In this document: positions 11,056 through 21,164 of the stretch, one piece after another
How positions within the stretch are numbered: position 1 is the first letter of the stretch
Layout: every line of letters starts with the position of its first letter
Assembly: GCA_018823835.1 (NCBI GenBank)
Contig: JAHJHT010000002.1
Span: forward strand, 310,001-374,000
Direction: 5' to 3'
Source: Alphaproteobacteria bacterium
Lineage (GTDB): Bacteria; Pseudomonadota; Alphaproteobacteria; Rhizobiales; Rhizobiaceae
DNA: 64,000 nucleotides
Notes under the pieces: generated by a model
Told to the model about the DNA's origin: nothing
The model's input: the letters and a program-made list of their open reading frames with translations, nothing else
Databases searched by the model: none
Program-made: the position numbers and the translations under genes

Positions 11056-12081
11056 ATGAACACGACTCTGCCCGACCCGCGCTCCGCGCAAAACGAGCGC
11101 GCTTGGGTAAAAGCGCTGTCAGCCTATCGTACGCCGAACCGGCTGCGAAGCTCGTTTGAACTCTCCGTCACCGTCATCCCCTTCGTGGCGCTGTGGGCTC
11201 TTGCCCTAGCCACGGTTGCCTATGGCTACTGGTGGGGACTCGTGCTGATTCTGCCGGCTGCGGGCTTTCTTGTCCGCCTTTTCATGATCCAGCACGATTG
11301 CGGGCACGGCGCCTTCTTCGCGCATCGCCAGACCGACGACTGGATTGGCAGGGTCATCGGCGTCCTGACACTGACCCCTTACGATTATTGGCGCCGCACG
11401 CATGCCGCGCACCACGCCGGCGCCGGCAATCTCGACCAGCGCGGCATGGGCGACATCACGACGCTGACCGTCGCCGAATATCGCGCGCTGTCCGGTTGGG
11501 GCAAGTTCCGCTATCGGCTCTACCGCCACCCTGTCGTGATGTTCGGCATCGGACCGGCCTGGCTCTTCTTCCTACAGCAGCGCCTGCCCTTCGGGCTTAT
11601 GCGCGCCGGCGTGACGCCTTGGGTTTCGACCATGGCCACCAACATAGGAATCGCGGTGCTCGCCGGCGGGCTGATCTGGTTCTGCGGCGTCGTGCCGTTC
11701 CTGGCGGTTCACCTGCCTATCGTGACGCTGGCTGGTGCCATGGGCATCTGGCTGTTCTACGTGCAGCACCAGTTCGAGGAAACGCATTGGGCTGAAGGCG
11801 ACGACTGGCAGTTTCAGCATGCCGCGCTGCACGGCTCCTCCCATTACGACCTGCCGCTGGTGCTACGCTGGTTCACCGGCAATATCGGCATCCACCACGT
11901 TCACCACCTGTCGAGTCGCGTGCCCTACTATCGGCTTCCGGAAGTGCTGCGGGACTTTCCCGAATTGCGCAATCTCGGCCGCATCACGCTGCTGGAAAGC
12001 CTGCGCTGCGTAAAGCTTGTGCTGTGGGACGAGAACCGGCGCAAGCTGGTGTCATTCCGCGAGGCCCGCGCGGCGGCATGA
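11056..12081 (+). CDS. Fatty acid desaturase
   Basis: HDCGH, HAAHH and HHVHH histidine boxes with multiple TM segments. Confidence 0.93.
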   Translation: MNTTLPDPRSAQNERAWVKALSAYRTPNRLRSSFELSVTVIPFVALWALALATVAYGYWWGLVLILPAAGFLVRLFMIQHDCGHGAFFAHRQTDDWIGRVIGVLTLTPYDYWRRTHAAHHAGAGNLDQRGMGDITTLTVAEYRALSGWGKFRYRLYRHPVVMFGIGPAWLFFLQQRLPFGLMRAGVTPWVSTMATNIGIAVLAGGLIWFCGVVPFLAVHLPIVTLAGAMGIWLFYVQHQFEETHWAEGDDWQFQHAALHGSSHYDLPLVLRWFTGNIGIHHVHHLSSRVPYYRLPEVLRDFPELRNLGRITLLESLRCVKLVLWDENRRKLVSFREARAAA

Positions 12082-12175
12082 CGAGAAGGCGGACCGACAG
12101 GCCCGCCCCGCTTTTCCCGATCAATTGAATTGCAGACACGACGGGCCTGACAGCCCGCCGTCTCGTAGGCTCCCG

Positions 12176-12802
12176 TCAGGCAGCCTTGCGCTCGTCGCGC
12201 ATCAGGTGCTCGCCGTGCCGGATTTCGGTGCCGAGCACCTTCAGGCAGTTGCGCATGAAGGCCGCAAGGCCAGGCCAGCCCTTGGCCGACACCAGGTTGC
12301 CGTCGATATGGGCGCCGTCCGGCGCAACATCGATATAGTTGCCGCCGGCCAAGGTCACTTCAGGCTCGCAATATTGCAAAGCCGCGACTTCGCGCCCGCG
12401 CACTACGCCATCAACCGCGATGAGTATCTGGACGCCATGGCAGATGGTGAAGATCGGTTTGCCAGTCTCGTGGAAGTGGCGAACCAGCGCCTGCACGCGC
12501 TTGTCGATACGGATATATTCCGGGCCGCGGCCACCGGCACAATAGATCGCGTCGTAGCTGGCCGGATCGACCTCGGAGAAGGTCTTGTTGAGAATGTAAT
12601 CGTGCCCGAGTTTCTCGGTATAGGTCTGTCCGCCCTCGAAGTCGTGCAGCGAGGTCTTGATGATCTCGCCTGCCTTCTTGTCCGGGCAAACGACATGCAC
12701 CGTGTGCCCGACCGCATGCATGCACTGCTCGAAGACGAAAATTTCGTACTCTTCGCTGAACTCTCCGACCAGCATCAGTATTTTCTTGCCCGACATAATC
12801 AT
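12176..12802 (-). CDS. DJ-1/PfpI family protein
   Basis: KILMLVGEFSEEYEIFVFEQCMHAVGHTVHVV; FTICHGVQILIA nucleophile-elbow region. Confidence 0.88.
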   Translation of the reverse strand: MIMSGKKILMLVGEFSEEYEIFVFEQCMHAVGHTVHVVCPDKKAGEIIKTSLHDFEGGQTYTEKLGHDYILNKTFSEVDPASYDAIYCAGGRGPEYIRIDKRVQALVRHFHETGKPIFTICHGVQILIAVDGVVRGREVAALQYCEPEVTLAGGNYIDVAPDGAHIDGNLVSAKGWPGLAAFMRNCLKVLGTEIRHGEHLMRDERKAA

Positions 12803-12933
12803 CCTCCCTGGATAGCGACCGACATTTGAACGACAGAACAGTCGGGCGGCACTTTATGGCGAGGTTCGTTCGAATGCAATTGGTCGGACCAGATTGGCGG
12901 GGCTGTCCCGCAAACTGCCGACCGGCCGCCTGT

Positions 12934-13470
12934 TCAGTCGGCGCGGGCGCGCCGCCAGGCATAGCGCCCGGCCCGCTCGGCGGGTTTTGCCGCCGGCTGG
13001 TAGTGCAGCGCTATTCCACCGGTCACGCCCGTCTCCAGCCGCCGGATGAGCACCGGGTTCGTCACCTCGAACTCGTCGAAGCCGACGCGCAGCATGTGCG
13101 GCAGCTGGTCGACCAGGACATCGCCGGTCGCCCGTACCGCGCCCTCGAAACCATGGCGGCTGCGCAGGAGTTCCGCCTTTGAGAAGGAGCGGCCGTCGCT
13201 GAAGGCCGGAAAGGCAAGCGCCACCAGCGAAAGCTGGTCGAGAAGACCGACAATCTTGTCCAACGCATCGCCCGGCAGCAGGAGCACGCCAAGCCGCTCG
13301 CGCGCAGATATGCGCTCCTGCTCGCCGAGTTCAAGAAAGGCAGCCAACGGCAGGATGAAGCGGCCGTTGCCCGCCAGCGCCTCGGCACTTTCGGCATGCG
13401 TCCACTCGTCTTCGCGGAAGCCGCTTGGGGTCCAGAGCCGCGGCGCGGTCTCCGGTGTTGGGTCAGCCAT
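12934..13470 (-). CDS. DUF934 domain-containing protein (cys operon)
   Basis: AFPAFSDGRSFSKAELLRSRHGFEGAVRATGDVLVDQLPHMLRVGFDEFEV; located after cysH. Confidence 0.88.
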   Translation of the reverse strand: MADPTPETAPRLWTPSGFREDEWTHAESAEALAGNGRFILPLAAFLELGEQERISARERLGVLLLPGDALDKIVGLLDQLSLVALAFPAFSDGRSFSKAELLRSRHGFEGAVRATGDVLVDQLPHMLRVGFDEFEVTNPVLIRRLETGVTGGIALHYQPAAKPAERAGRYAWRRARAD

Positions 13471-13479
13471 GCAACATTC

Positions 13480-14232
13480 CTACAAAGATGCGTCGGTGAG
13501 CGAGCGGTCGAGGCCCGACAGATGTATGCCGCACTCGACTTTCGCCTGTCCAGCCCAGCGGCCGCTGCGCGCGTCCTCGCCCGGCTGTACCGGCTGGGTG
13601 CACGGGAAGCAGCCGATCGACAGATAGCCATAGGCAACCAGCGGGTTTTCGCGCAACGCGTGGCTGCGCATGTAGTCGGCCTGGTCGGCGGTGGTCCAGC
13701 GGGCGAGCGGGTTGATGCGGATACGCGGCCCTACCGACTCAAACGCCGCGAGTTCAGCGCGCGTCGCGGCCTGGAAGCGCTTCCTGCCCGTGAACCAGGC
13801 ACGGAACGGCTCAATACCGCGCGCCAGCGGCTCCACCTTGCGGATGGCGCAACAGGCATCGGTATCCGACTGGTGCAGATTGCCATCGGGGTCGCGCTGC
13901 TCGAGCGCCGCCTCGTCCGGCGTGATGACGCGCACGTCGGTCAGGCCGAAATCGGCGATCAGCGCATCTCGGTAGGACAGAGTCTCGCCGAAATGCTTGC
14001 CGGTATCCAGAAAGATCACCGGCAGCGTGCGGTCGACGCTGGCGATCATACTGAGAAGCACGGCCGAATCCGCGCCAAACGACGACACGGCGGCGATCTC
14101 GCCGGCAAACTGGTCGCGCAGGGCGCGCTCGATGATCCTCTCGGGCGCGAGGTGCCCGTAGAGAGCGTCGAGGCTGGCGGCTTCCGCCAGCGCTTCGACT
14201 TCGGCCTCAGGCGGCCTTGGCTTCGCCAGCAT
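13480..14232 (-). CDS. cysH: Phosphoadenylyl/adenylyl-sulfate reductase
   Basis: SSFGADSAVLLSMIASVDRTLPVIFLDTGKHF; CC...GCFPCTQPV...ECGIH cysteine motifs. Confidence 0.93.
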   Translation of the reverse strand: MLAKPRPPEAEVEALAEAASLDALYGHLAPERIIERALRDQFAGEIAAVSSFGADSAVLLSMIASVDRTLPVIFLDTGKHFGETLSYRDALIADFGLTDVRVITPDEAALEQRDPDGNLHQSDTDACCAIRKVEPLARGIEPFRAWFTGRKRFQAATRAELAAFESVGPRIRINPLARWTTADQADYMRSHALRENPLVAYGYLSIGCFPCTQPVQPGEDARSGRWAGQAKVECGIHLSGLDRSLTDASL

Positions 14233-15877
14233 AGAGCGCCTCCTTGAACGGGGCCTGCCCAACACGCCGGTAGGCGTCAAGGAAGGTCTCCGAGCGGTCC
14301 GACCGGACGCGCAGATAGGTCTCCACGACCGTTTCGATGGCATCGGTGATCTCGTCGGGGCCGAAGCCGCGGCCGACGATCTCGCCGACCGAGGTGTTCT
14401 CGTCGCCCGAACCGCCCAGTGTTACCTGGTAGAGCTCGGCGCCCTTCTTCTCGACGCCCAGAATACCGATGTGGCCGACATGGTGATGGCCACAGGCATT
14501 GATGCAGCCCGAGATTTTCAGCTTCAACTCGCCGATGTCGCGCTGGCGCTCCAGCGAGGCAAAGCGCTTCGAGATGTTCTGTGCAACAATGATCGAGCGC
14601 GCATTGGCGAGCGCGCAGTAGTCAAGGCCCGGGCATGCGATGATGTCGGTGATCAGGTTAGAATTGGCAGTCGCCAGCTCGATCTCCACCAGCGCGTCAT
14701 AGACGGCCTTGAGGTCGGCGCGCGCGACATGCGGCAGGATCAGATTCTGCTCGTGGCTGACGCGGATCTCGTCGAAGGCATATTTCTCCGCGAGGTCGGC
14801 GATCGCCTCCATCTGGCTGTCGCTGGCGTCGCCCGGAGCCTCGCCGATCCCCTTCAGCGAGATCGTCACCGCGGCATAGTCGGGATGCCGATGGGTGACG
14901 ACATTCTGGTCGAGCCATTCGGAAAAATCGCGCGAATCGAGCCGCGCCAGGCGCACCGCTTCGTCGCCCTCCGGGCGCGGCGCGAGAGCCGGCGGCGCGA
15001 AGTAGCGCTCAATGGCGCGGATGTCTTCATCCGGCAGCTTCAGTTCGCCTTCCTTCAGCGCCGCGAACTCGGCCTCGACCTGGCGGGCAAATTCCTCCGC
15101 GCCGGTCTCGTGCACCAGAATCTTGATGCGCGCCTTGTACTTGTTGTCGCGGCGGCCGTGCAGGTTGTAGACCCTGAGGATCGCGGTGCAGTAGGAGAGC
15201 AGATCCTCTTCCGGCAGAAAGTCGTTGATCTTCTTGGCGACCATCGGGGTACGGCCCTGCCCGCCGCCGACATAGACGGAAAAGCCGAGTCCACCCTTGT
15301 CGTTCTTCTTCAGGTGCAGGCCGATATCGTGGGTCTGGATGGCCGCGCGGTCGCGCGCAGCCCCGGTCACCGCAATCTTGAACTTGCGCGGCAGGTAGGA
15401 AAACTCCGGGTGCACCGACGACCACTGGCGCAGGATCTCGGCATAGGGCCGCGGGTCGGCAACCTCGTCGGCCGCCGCGCCGGCGAAATGGTCCGCCGTC
15501 ACGTTGCGGATGCAGTTGCCGCTGGTCTGGATGGCGTGCATCTCGACGCTCGCAAGGTCCGCCAGGATCGCCGGGATGTCCGACAGCGCCGGCCAGTTGT
15601 ACTGGATGTTCTGGCGCGTGGTGAAATGGCCGTAGCCCTTGTCGTACTTACGGGCGATGTGGCCGAGCATGCGCAACTGCCTGGAGTTCAGCGTGCCGTA
15701 GGGAACAGCGACGCGCAGCATGTAGGCATGCAGCTGCAGATAGACGCCGTTCATCAGCCGGAGCGGCTTGAACTGGTCTTCCGTGATCTCGCCGGCAAGA
15801 CGGCGCTCCACCTGGTCGCTGAACTCTGCGACCCGGGCCTTCACGAAATCATGGTCGAACTCGTCGTAACGGTACAT
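14207..15877 (-). CDS. cysI: Nitrite/sulfite reductase hemoprotein (CysI-like)
   Basis: Siroheme/4Fe-4S motifs (TSGNCIRN, CPGLDYCALA, KISGCINACGHHHVGHIGI); start at MYRYDEFDHD. Confidence 0.93.
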   Translation of the reverse strand: MYRYDEFDHDFVKARVAEFSDQVERRLAGEITEDQFKPLRLMNGVYLQLHAYMLRVAVPYGTLNSRQLRMLGHIARKYDKGYGHFTTRQNIQYNWPALSDIPAILADLASVEMHAIQTSGNCIRNVTADHFAGAAADEVADPRPYAEILRQWSSVHPEFSYLPRKFKIAVTGAARDRAAIQTHDIGLHLKKNDKGGLGFSVYVGGGQGRTPMVAKKINDFLPEEDLLSYCTAILRVYNLHGRRDNKYKARIKILVHETGAEEFARQVEAEFAALKEGELKLPDEDIRAIERYFAPPALAPRPEGDEAVRLARLDSRDFSEWLDQNVVTHRHPDYAAVTISLKGIGEAPGDASDSQMEAIADLAEKYAFDEIRVSHEQNLILPHVARADLKAVYDALVEIELATANSNLITDIIACPGLDYCALANARSIIVAQNISKRFASLERQRDIGELKLKISGCINACGHHHVGHIGILGVEKKGAELYQVTLGGSGDENTSVGEIVGRGFGPDEITDAIETVVETYLRVRSDRSETFLDAYRRVGQAPFKEALYAGEAKAA

Positions 15878-15915
15878 TTTCGTCTCGCGGGGCGCGTCCG
15901 CCCTTCCCTGTTTCC

Positions 15916-16224
15916 CTAGGCCGCCTGCCCGGCGTCCGGCCGGGCCTGCTTGCCAAGGTCGTTTCGGTTGGTCGGCCCGGCGGCGCGGATGCGCTCGCGT
16001 AGGCGCGATGGCACGATCGCGCCATCGGTGAGTTCGACGTCGATGAGGTTCACGTCGACGACCTCGTTGTTGGCGTAGGCCGCGTCGCCGATGGCCTGTA
16101 GGTGGGCTTCCGCCTCTTTGTCCCCGGCGAGTTCGGCATCGCCGATGGTCTCGGCCCAGCCCTTGCTGGTCGAGAACCACACGGCCTCGCCGTCGGTCAG
16201 GCGGTTGGCGGTCAGTATCTTCAT
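15916..16224 (-). CDS. DUF2849 domain-containing protein
   Basis: MKILTANRLTDGEAVWFSTSKGWAETI...; between cysG and cysI as in related genomes. Confidence 0.82.
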   Translation of the reverse strand: MKILTANRLTDGEAVWFSTSKGWAETIGDAELAGDKEAEAHLQAIGDAAYANNEVVDVNLIDVELTDGAIVPSRLRERIRAAGPTNRNDLGKQARPDAGQAA

Positions 16225-17675
16225 GCCACTGCTCCTTCGGCCTGGCGCGCTGCGGGCTTCCCGCGCCTGTGTGTCGCCAGCGGCTCGGAACGTTCAAAAT
16301 TCGCGCCGGCAACGGCGTCGCCGATGATCGTCATGACAGGACCGGTGAGGTCGCTGCGCTCCTCGAGCGAGGGCAGATCGGCCAGCGTGCCGTGGAAGCG
16401 CCGGCGGCTGGAGAGGCTGGCGTTTTCGACGACGGCGACCGCCGTGTCCGACGAAAGGCCAGCCTCGATCAGCCGTGAGGCGACATCGGCGGCGACCGAG
16501 CGACCCATGTAGATGGCAACCGTGGCGCCCGATATGGCCAGCTTGCCCCAGTCGGGCAGTGTGCCGCCCTTGAGGTCATGGCCGGTGGTGAACACCATCG
16601 AGGACGACACGCCGCGCAACGTCAGCGGCAACTCGAAATCGGCGGCGGCGGCAAAGGCCGCGGTAACGCCCGGCACAACCTCATAGGAAATGCCGGCCTC
16701 GCGCAGCGCCTGCATTTCCTCACCGGCGCGGCCGAACACCAGCGGGTCGCCGGACTTCAGGCGCACGACGCGCTTGCCCTCTTGTCCGAGCGCGACCAGA
16801 AGCTCGTTGATCTCGGCCTGCGACTTCGAGTGGCAGCCTTTGCGCTTGCCGACCGGCAACCGCTCCGAGTCGCGGCGTCCCATGGCGACCACCGCCTCGG
16901 GCACCAGCGCGTCATGAACGATGACGTCGGCGTCCATCAGCAGGCGTTGCGCACGCAGCGTCAGCAGGTCCTCGGCGCCGGGACCGGCACCGACCAGCGC
17001 AATGTGGCCCGTAGCGGGTCCGGCGCGGCGTGCAAGCAGTTCGGTCGCGGCGCGGCGCGCTTCCGAAATGTGGCCGATTTCCATGGCACGCGCCGGCGCA
17101 CCGCTGAAGAACTCGTTCCAGAAGCGTCGTCGCTCGCCACCCTTCGGCACGATCTTTTCCACCGTGCCGCGGAAGCTGTTGGCGAGACCGGCCAGCGCGC
17201 CGAGCGAGGGCGACAGCAAGCGGTCGATGCGGGCGCGCACGATCTGCGCCAGAACCGGTCCAGCGCCCTCGGTGCCGATGGCAATGGCGAGTGGCGCGCG
17301 GTTGACCAGCGCCGGGGTGAAGAAGTCGCAGAGTTCGGGGCGGTCGACCGCGTTGACGGGGATGCACTTGCGTCGCGCTTCGGCGCAGATGGCGCTGTCT
17401 TGCGCCTCGTCGCCGGTTGCCGCGAAGACGAGCACCGCGCCGTCCAGATGTTCCGGGCGAAAGGCTTCGGCAACCAGCTCGGCGTCGTTGGCGGCTATCC
17501 AGTCGACCAGTTCCGGCTCGGCAGCTTCAGCCACCACCCGCAGTCGGGCGCTCGACTGGCCGAGCAGCCTGGCCTTGGCGAGGGCCTCCTCGCCGCCGCC
17601 GACGACAAGCACGGCCTTGCCTTCAACCCGCATAAAGACGGGAAAGGCGTTGAGGCGGGCGATATCCTTGGTCAT
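16221..17675 (-). CDS. cysG: Siroheme synthase (uroporphyrinogen III methyltransferase / precorrin-2 dehydrogenase)
   Basis: N-terminal VLVVGGGEEALAKARLL, C-terminal VGAGPGAEDLLTLRA...KSGDPLVFGRAGEE. Confidence 0.95.
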   Translation of the reverse strand: MTKDIARLNAFPVFMRVEGKAVLVVGGGEEALAKARLLGQSSARLRVVAEAAEPELVDWIAANDAELVAEAFRPEHLDGAVLVFAATGDEAQDSAICAEARRKCIPVNAVDRPELCDFFTPALVNRAPLAIAIGTEGAGPVLAQIVRARIDRLLSPSLGALAGLANSFRGTVEKIVPKGGERRRFWNEFFSGAPARAMEIGHISEARRAATELLARRAGPATGHIALVGAGPGAEDLLTLRAQRLLMDADVIVHDALVPEAVVAMGRRDSERLPVGKRKGCHSKSQAEINELLVALGQEGKRVVRLKSGDPLVFGRAGEEMQALREAGISYEVVPGVTAAFAAAADFELPLTLRGVSSSMVFTTGHDLKGGTLPDWGKLAISGATVAIYMGRSVAADVASRLIEAGLSSDTAVAVVENASLSSRRRFHGTLADLPSLEERSDLTGPVMTIIGDAVAGANFERSEPLATHRRGKPAARQAEGAVA

Positions 17676-17851
17676 GGCATACGGCTTCCGAAAGTGTAGT
17701 CGGAAGTTTTACGCCCGGGGCCGATGGCGCTGAAGGAATGGGGTGGCGCTGCCCGGATTGGCAGGCAATTGGTTTTCTGCCGCTACCCGTCGCGGCAGAA
17801 AAATCTTCCGCGAGTTGCGCCTGGCCGGAATGGCTTGGCGCGATTGCCGCT

Positions 17852-18616
17852 TCAGACGTGCTGGCCGCCGTTGATGTGGATTTCGGAGCCGGTCACGTAG
17901 GAAGCCTGGCTGGAGCACAGGAAGAAGATGATGTCGGCCACTTCCGAGGTCGAGCCGAGGCGGCGCAGCGGAATGGTCTCGACGATCCGGTCCGTGCCGG
18001 GCGACAGGATAGCGGTGTCGATCTCGCCCGGGGCAATGGCGTTGACGCGGATGCCGTGCGGGCCGAAATCGGCAGCCATTTCGCGGGTCAGCGAACCGAG
18101 CGCGGCCTTCGAGGTCGCATAGGCGGTGCCGGCGAATGGATGCACCCTGGTGCCGGCGATCGAGGTGACGTTGACGATCGAGCCGCCGCTTGCCGCCAGT
18201 TCCTTGAACAGGCCGCGTCCCAGCATGATCGGCGCAAAGAAATTGACCTGGAAGACGTCACGCCAGACATGCATCGGCGTGTCTATCGAGTTCATCCGGC
18301 CATTGTCTTTCAGCTTGGGCGAAATGCCGGCGTTGTTGACCAGCGCATGCAGCTTGCCGCCATGGGCCTCGAGCCGGTGGCGGATTTCCGACACGGCGAT
18401 GCCGACATCCTCCTGGTCGGCGAGATCGACCTTGATGTGATCCTCCGGACCCGCCGGCCAGGGGCAATCGTCGGCAAAGGCCTGGCGCGAACAGGTGATG
18501 ACACGCCAGCCCTCGCGCGAGAAGCGCTTCACGGTCGCATGGCCGATGCCGCGGCTGGCGCCGGTCAGCACGATCGTCTTGCGGGTATCAATTTCGGCCA
18601 TGACGGGGTTCTCCAC
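17852..18616 (-). CDS. SDR family oxidoreductase
   Basis: TGASRGIGHATV, NNAG, YATSKAAL motifs. Confidence 0.92.
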   Translation of the reverse strand: MENPVMAEIDTRKTIVLTGASRGIGHATVKRFSREGWRVITCSRQAFADDCPWPAGPEDHIKVDLADQEDVGIAVSEIRHRLEAHGGKLHALVNNAGISPKLKDNGRMNSIDTPMHVWRDVFQVNFFAPIMLGRGLFKELAASGGSIVNVTSIAGTRVHPFAGTAYATSKAALGSLTREMAADFGPHGIRVNAIAPGEIDTAILSPGTDRIVETIPLRRLGSTSEVADIIFFLCSSQASYVTGSEIHINGGQHV

Positions 18617-18670
18617 TGCGCTATGTAGCGCCGAGCACCAGACATTGCGAGGGGCAATCAGATGGCCGCG

Positions 18671-20854
18671 TCAGCCACCGGTCAGGATGTCGAGGATGGA
18701 GGTGCTGCGCTTGCGGACCGGGCCGCCGACATCGGCTGGCGGCATCGGACGGCCGATCGAGGCAGTGGGAACGTCATTGGCCGGTTGGAAGTCGTCCATG
18801 CGGCTGCTGGCGCTCGGCACACCCTGCGACACCTCGGCCACCGGCCTTTGCGGCTCGACGAGCGGCCTGTCCGCGCCCTGGGAATGCCAAGTGCCGGGAA
18901 GGGCTGCAACGGGCACGCCTTCGTGCGCGGCGACCATGAATTCGTGCCAGGCCTGCGCCGGCAGCGCACCGCCGGTCACCTTCTTCATTGGCGCGCCGTC
19001 GTCATTGCCGAACCAGACACCGGTGGTCAGATTGGCGGTGTAGCCAATGAACCAAGCGTCGCGCGAATTCTGGCTGGTGCCAGTCTTGCCGGCGGCCGGC
19101 CAGGCGAATGCCGCCTTCCTGGCTGTTCCGATCTCTACCGTACCGGTCATCATCGAGTTCATCATGCCGACGACCTCGGAGCTGACGACGCGCGGATTGC
19201 CGCTGCCGGTGTTCTCGTAGAGCACTTCGCCATCGGTCGAAGTGACACGCGTGATGAAATGGATGTCCGGCCGGTAGCCGCCGTTGGCGAAGGGTACATA
19301 GGCCGCCGTCAGTTCCAGCGGCGTCACTTCCGACGTGCCGAGCGCGATGGACGTGTTGGCCTGCAACTCGGATTCGATGCCCATGCGGTGGGCTGCCTCG
19401 ACCACGGCCGCCGGTCCGACCTCCATGGCAAGCTGCGCGGCGACCGAGTTCAGCGATTTCGCCAGGGCAGTGGCCAGCGTGACCCGACCGTAATATTTGC
19501 CGTTGTAGTTGTCGGGCGTCCACTTGCCGATCTTGATCGGCGCGTCGTTGCGAATGCTGTCTGGCGTACGGCCCTGTTCGAGCGCGGCCATGAAGACGAA
19601 GGGCTTGAAGGCTGAGCCCGGCTGGCGGCGTGCCTCCGAGGCGCGGTCGAACTGGCTGTTGGCGTAGTCGTAGCCGCCCACCATGGCACGCACGGCGCCG
19701 GAATTATCGATCGACACAAGCGCGCCCTGGCTGACGTTCAGCTTCTTGCGGTTCTCGTTGACCAGCCGTCGGATCGATTTCTCGGCCAGTTCCTGCAGGT
19801 CGAGATCGACCGTGGTGTCGACGACGATGTCGGTTCGCACGTCGCCGATCAGGCCCGGGAGTTCTTCCATGATGCGGTCGGCGACGTAGTTCTCCGAACC
19901 GGTCCAGTAGGAGGCGGCGCGCGTCGCGGGCGCGCTCATCGCCATGGTCAGTTCCTTGTCGCCGATCATCTTCTCGTCGCGCATGGCGGCCAGTACGACC
20001 TGGGCGCGTTCTTCCGCGGCCTTGGGATCGCGCGCCGGCGACAGGCGAGATGGCGCTTTCAGGAGACCGGCGAGCAGGGCCGCTTCGGACAGGCTGACAT
20101 CGCGCGCGCTCTTGCCGAAATAGCGCCTGGACGCCGCCTCCACGCCATAGGCGCCGGACCCGAAATAGACCCGGTTGAGGTACATTTCGAGGATCTGGTC
20201 CTTCGTATGCTCGTGCTCGAGCCAGATCGCGAGCAGGACTTCCTGTACCTTTCGCTCGATCGTCCTGTCGGGCTTCAGGAACAGGTTCTTGGCAAGCTGC
20301 TGTGTCAACGTCGAGCCGCCCTGGGTGAAGCGGCCCTGCATGACATTGGTGACCATGGCGCGGGCGAGGCCGAGCGGGTCGATGCCGAAATGCGAATAGA
20401 AGCGGCGATCCTCGATCGCCATCACCGCCTGCGGGATATAGGGCGACATCTCGTGCAGGCCGACAGCCTCGCCGCCGGTCATGCCACGGTTGGCAAGCAG
20501 CCTGCCATCGACGGAGACGATCTTGATGTTGGGCGAGCGGTCCGGGATCGACCAGGTCGTGGCAGCCGGCATCTTGGCGCCGTAGTAGACGACCACGCCG
20601 GCGGCCGCGATACCGCCCCAAATCGCCAGCACGAAGGTCCAGTAGAACAGCTTGCCCAAGCGGCCGAACATGCCGGACTTGCGACGGCCGCCGCGAGCCT
20701 TGCGAGACCGCTTCGCCGCGGGCTTGCGCCGTGTGCTCTTTGCCTTGCCGGCGGGTACGACACGGTCGTCATCGGTCACCGACAGCCCCCGGGCTTTGGC
20801 CCCTGCAGGAGTGTCGAATGTCGGCTCGATGCGCCGGTTGTTTCGTTTCGCCAT
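18671..20854 (-). CDS. Penicillin-binding protein 1A-type transglycosylase/transpeptidase
   Basis: GT51 motif AIEDRRFYSHFGIDPLGLARA; SQGALVSIDNS; AKTGTSQ-like 'GKTGTSQNSRDAWFIGYT'. Confidence 0.94.
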   Translation of the reverse strand: MAKRNNRRIEPTFDTPAGAKARGLSVTDDDRVVPAGKAKSTRRKPAAKRSRKARGGRRKSGMFGRLGKLFYWTFVLAIWGGIAAAGVVVYYGAKMPAATTWSIPDRSPNIKIVSVDGRLLANRGMTGGEAVGLHEMSPYIPQAVMAIEDRRFYSHFGIDPLGLARAMVTNVMQGRFTQGGSTLTQQLAKNLFLKPDRTIERKVQEVLLAIWLEHEHTKDQILEMYLNRVYFGSGAYGVEAASRRYFGKSARDVSLSEAALLAGLLKAPSRLSPARDPKAAEERAQVVLAAMRDEKMIGDKELTMAMSAPATRAASYWTGSENYVADRIMEELPGLIGDVRTDIVVDTTVDLDLQELAEKSIRRLVNENRKKLNVSQGALVSIDNSGAVRAMVGGYDYANSQFDRASEARRQPGSAFKPFVFMAALEQGRTPDSIRNDAPIKIGKWTPDNYNGKYYGRVTLATALAKSLNSVAAQLAMEVGPAAVVEAAHRMGIESELQANTSIALGTSEVTPLELTAAYVPFANGGYRPDIHFITRVTSTDGEVLYENTGSGNPRVVSSEVVGMMNSMMTGTVEIGTARKAAFAWPAAGKTGTSQNSRDAWFIGYTANLTTGVWFGNDDGAPMKKVTGGALPAQAWHEFMVAAHEGVPVAALPGTWHSQGADRPLVEPQRPVAEVSQGVPSASSRMDDFQPANDVPTASIGRPMPPADVGGPVRKRSTSILDILTGG

Positions 20855-20985
20855 GAAGCCGCCATTCCGGTCCCGGGACTGGGACTCGGGGTGAAAGCTA
20901 AATGCGGCAATTTAAGGTGGGGTTAAGCTTAAAGGCTGCAACGGCTGAAACGCCGCCGCGCGCGGCGGCAACGACCCCTGCCCGA

Positions 20986-21131
20986 TCAGTTCTGCTGGAT
21001 CGATATGCCCTTGTCGTCGATCCGCAGCTCGACGCCGTCGGGCTTCGATTCCTCGCGAAACACGTAGATGCCGAGTGCGATGACCGCGACAATGAGTGCG
21101 CCGATGCAAGATAAAGCTGGTTCTGTTTCAT
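20986..21131 (-). pseudogene. Small N-terminally anchored membrane protein interrupted by an apparent 1-nt frameshift
   Basis: MKQNQLYLA in one frame continues as GALIVAVIALGIYVFREESKPDGVELRIDDKGISIQQN in the next. Confidence 0.6.
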
Positions 21132-21164
21132 CGGCGCACCCAATCGTTTCAATGACTTGTGACG

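Noticed and set aside
14207-16312. ORF-track extension of the sulfite reductase upstream to 16312
   Set aside because: The upstream part overlaps the DUF2849 gene in another frame; homology begins at MYRYDEFDHD (start 15877).
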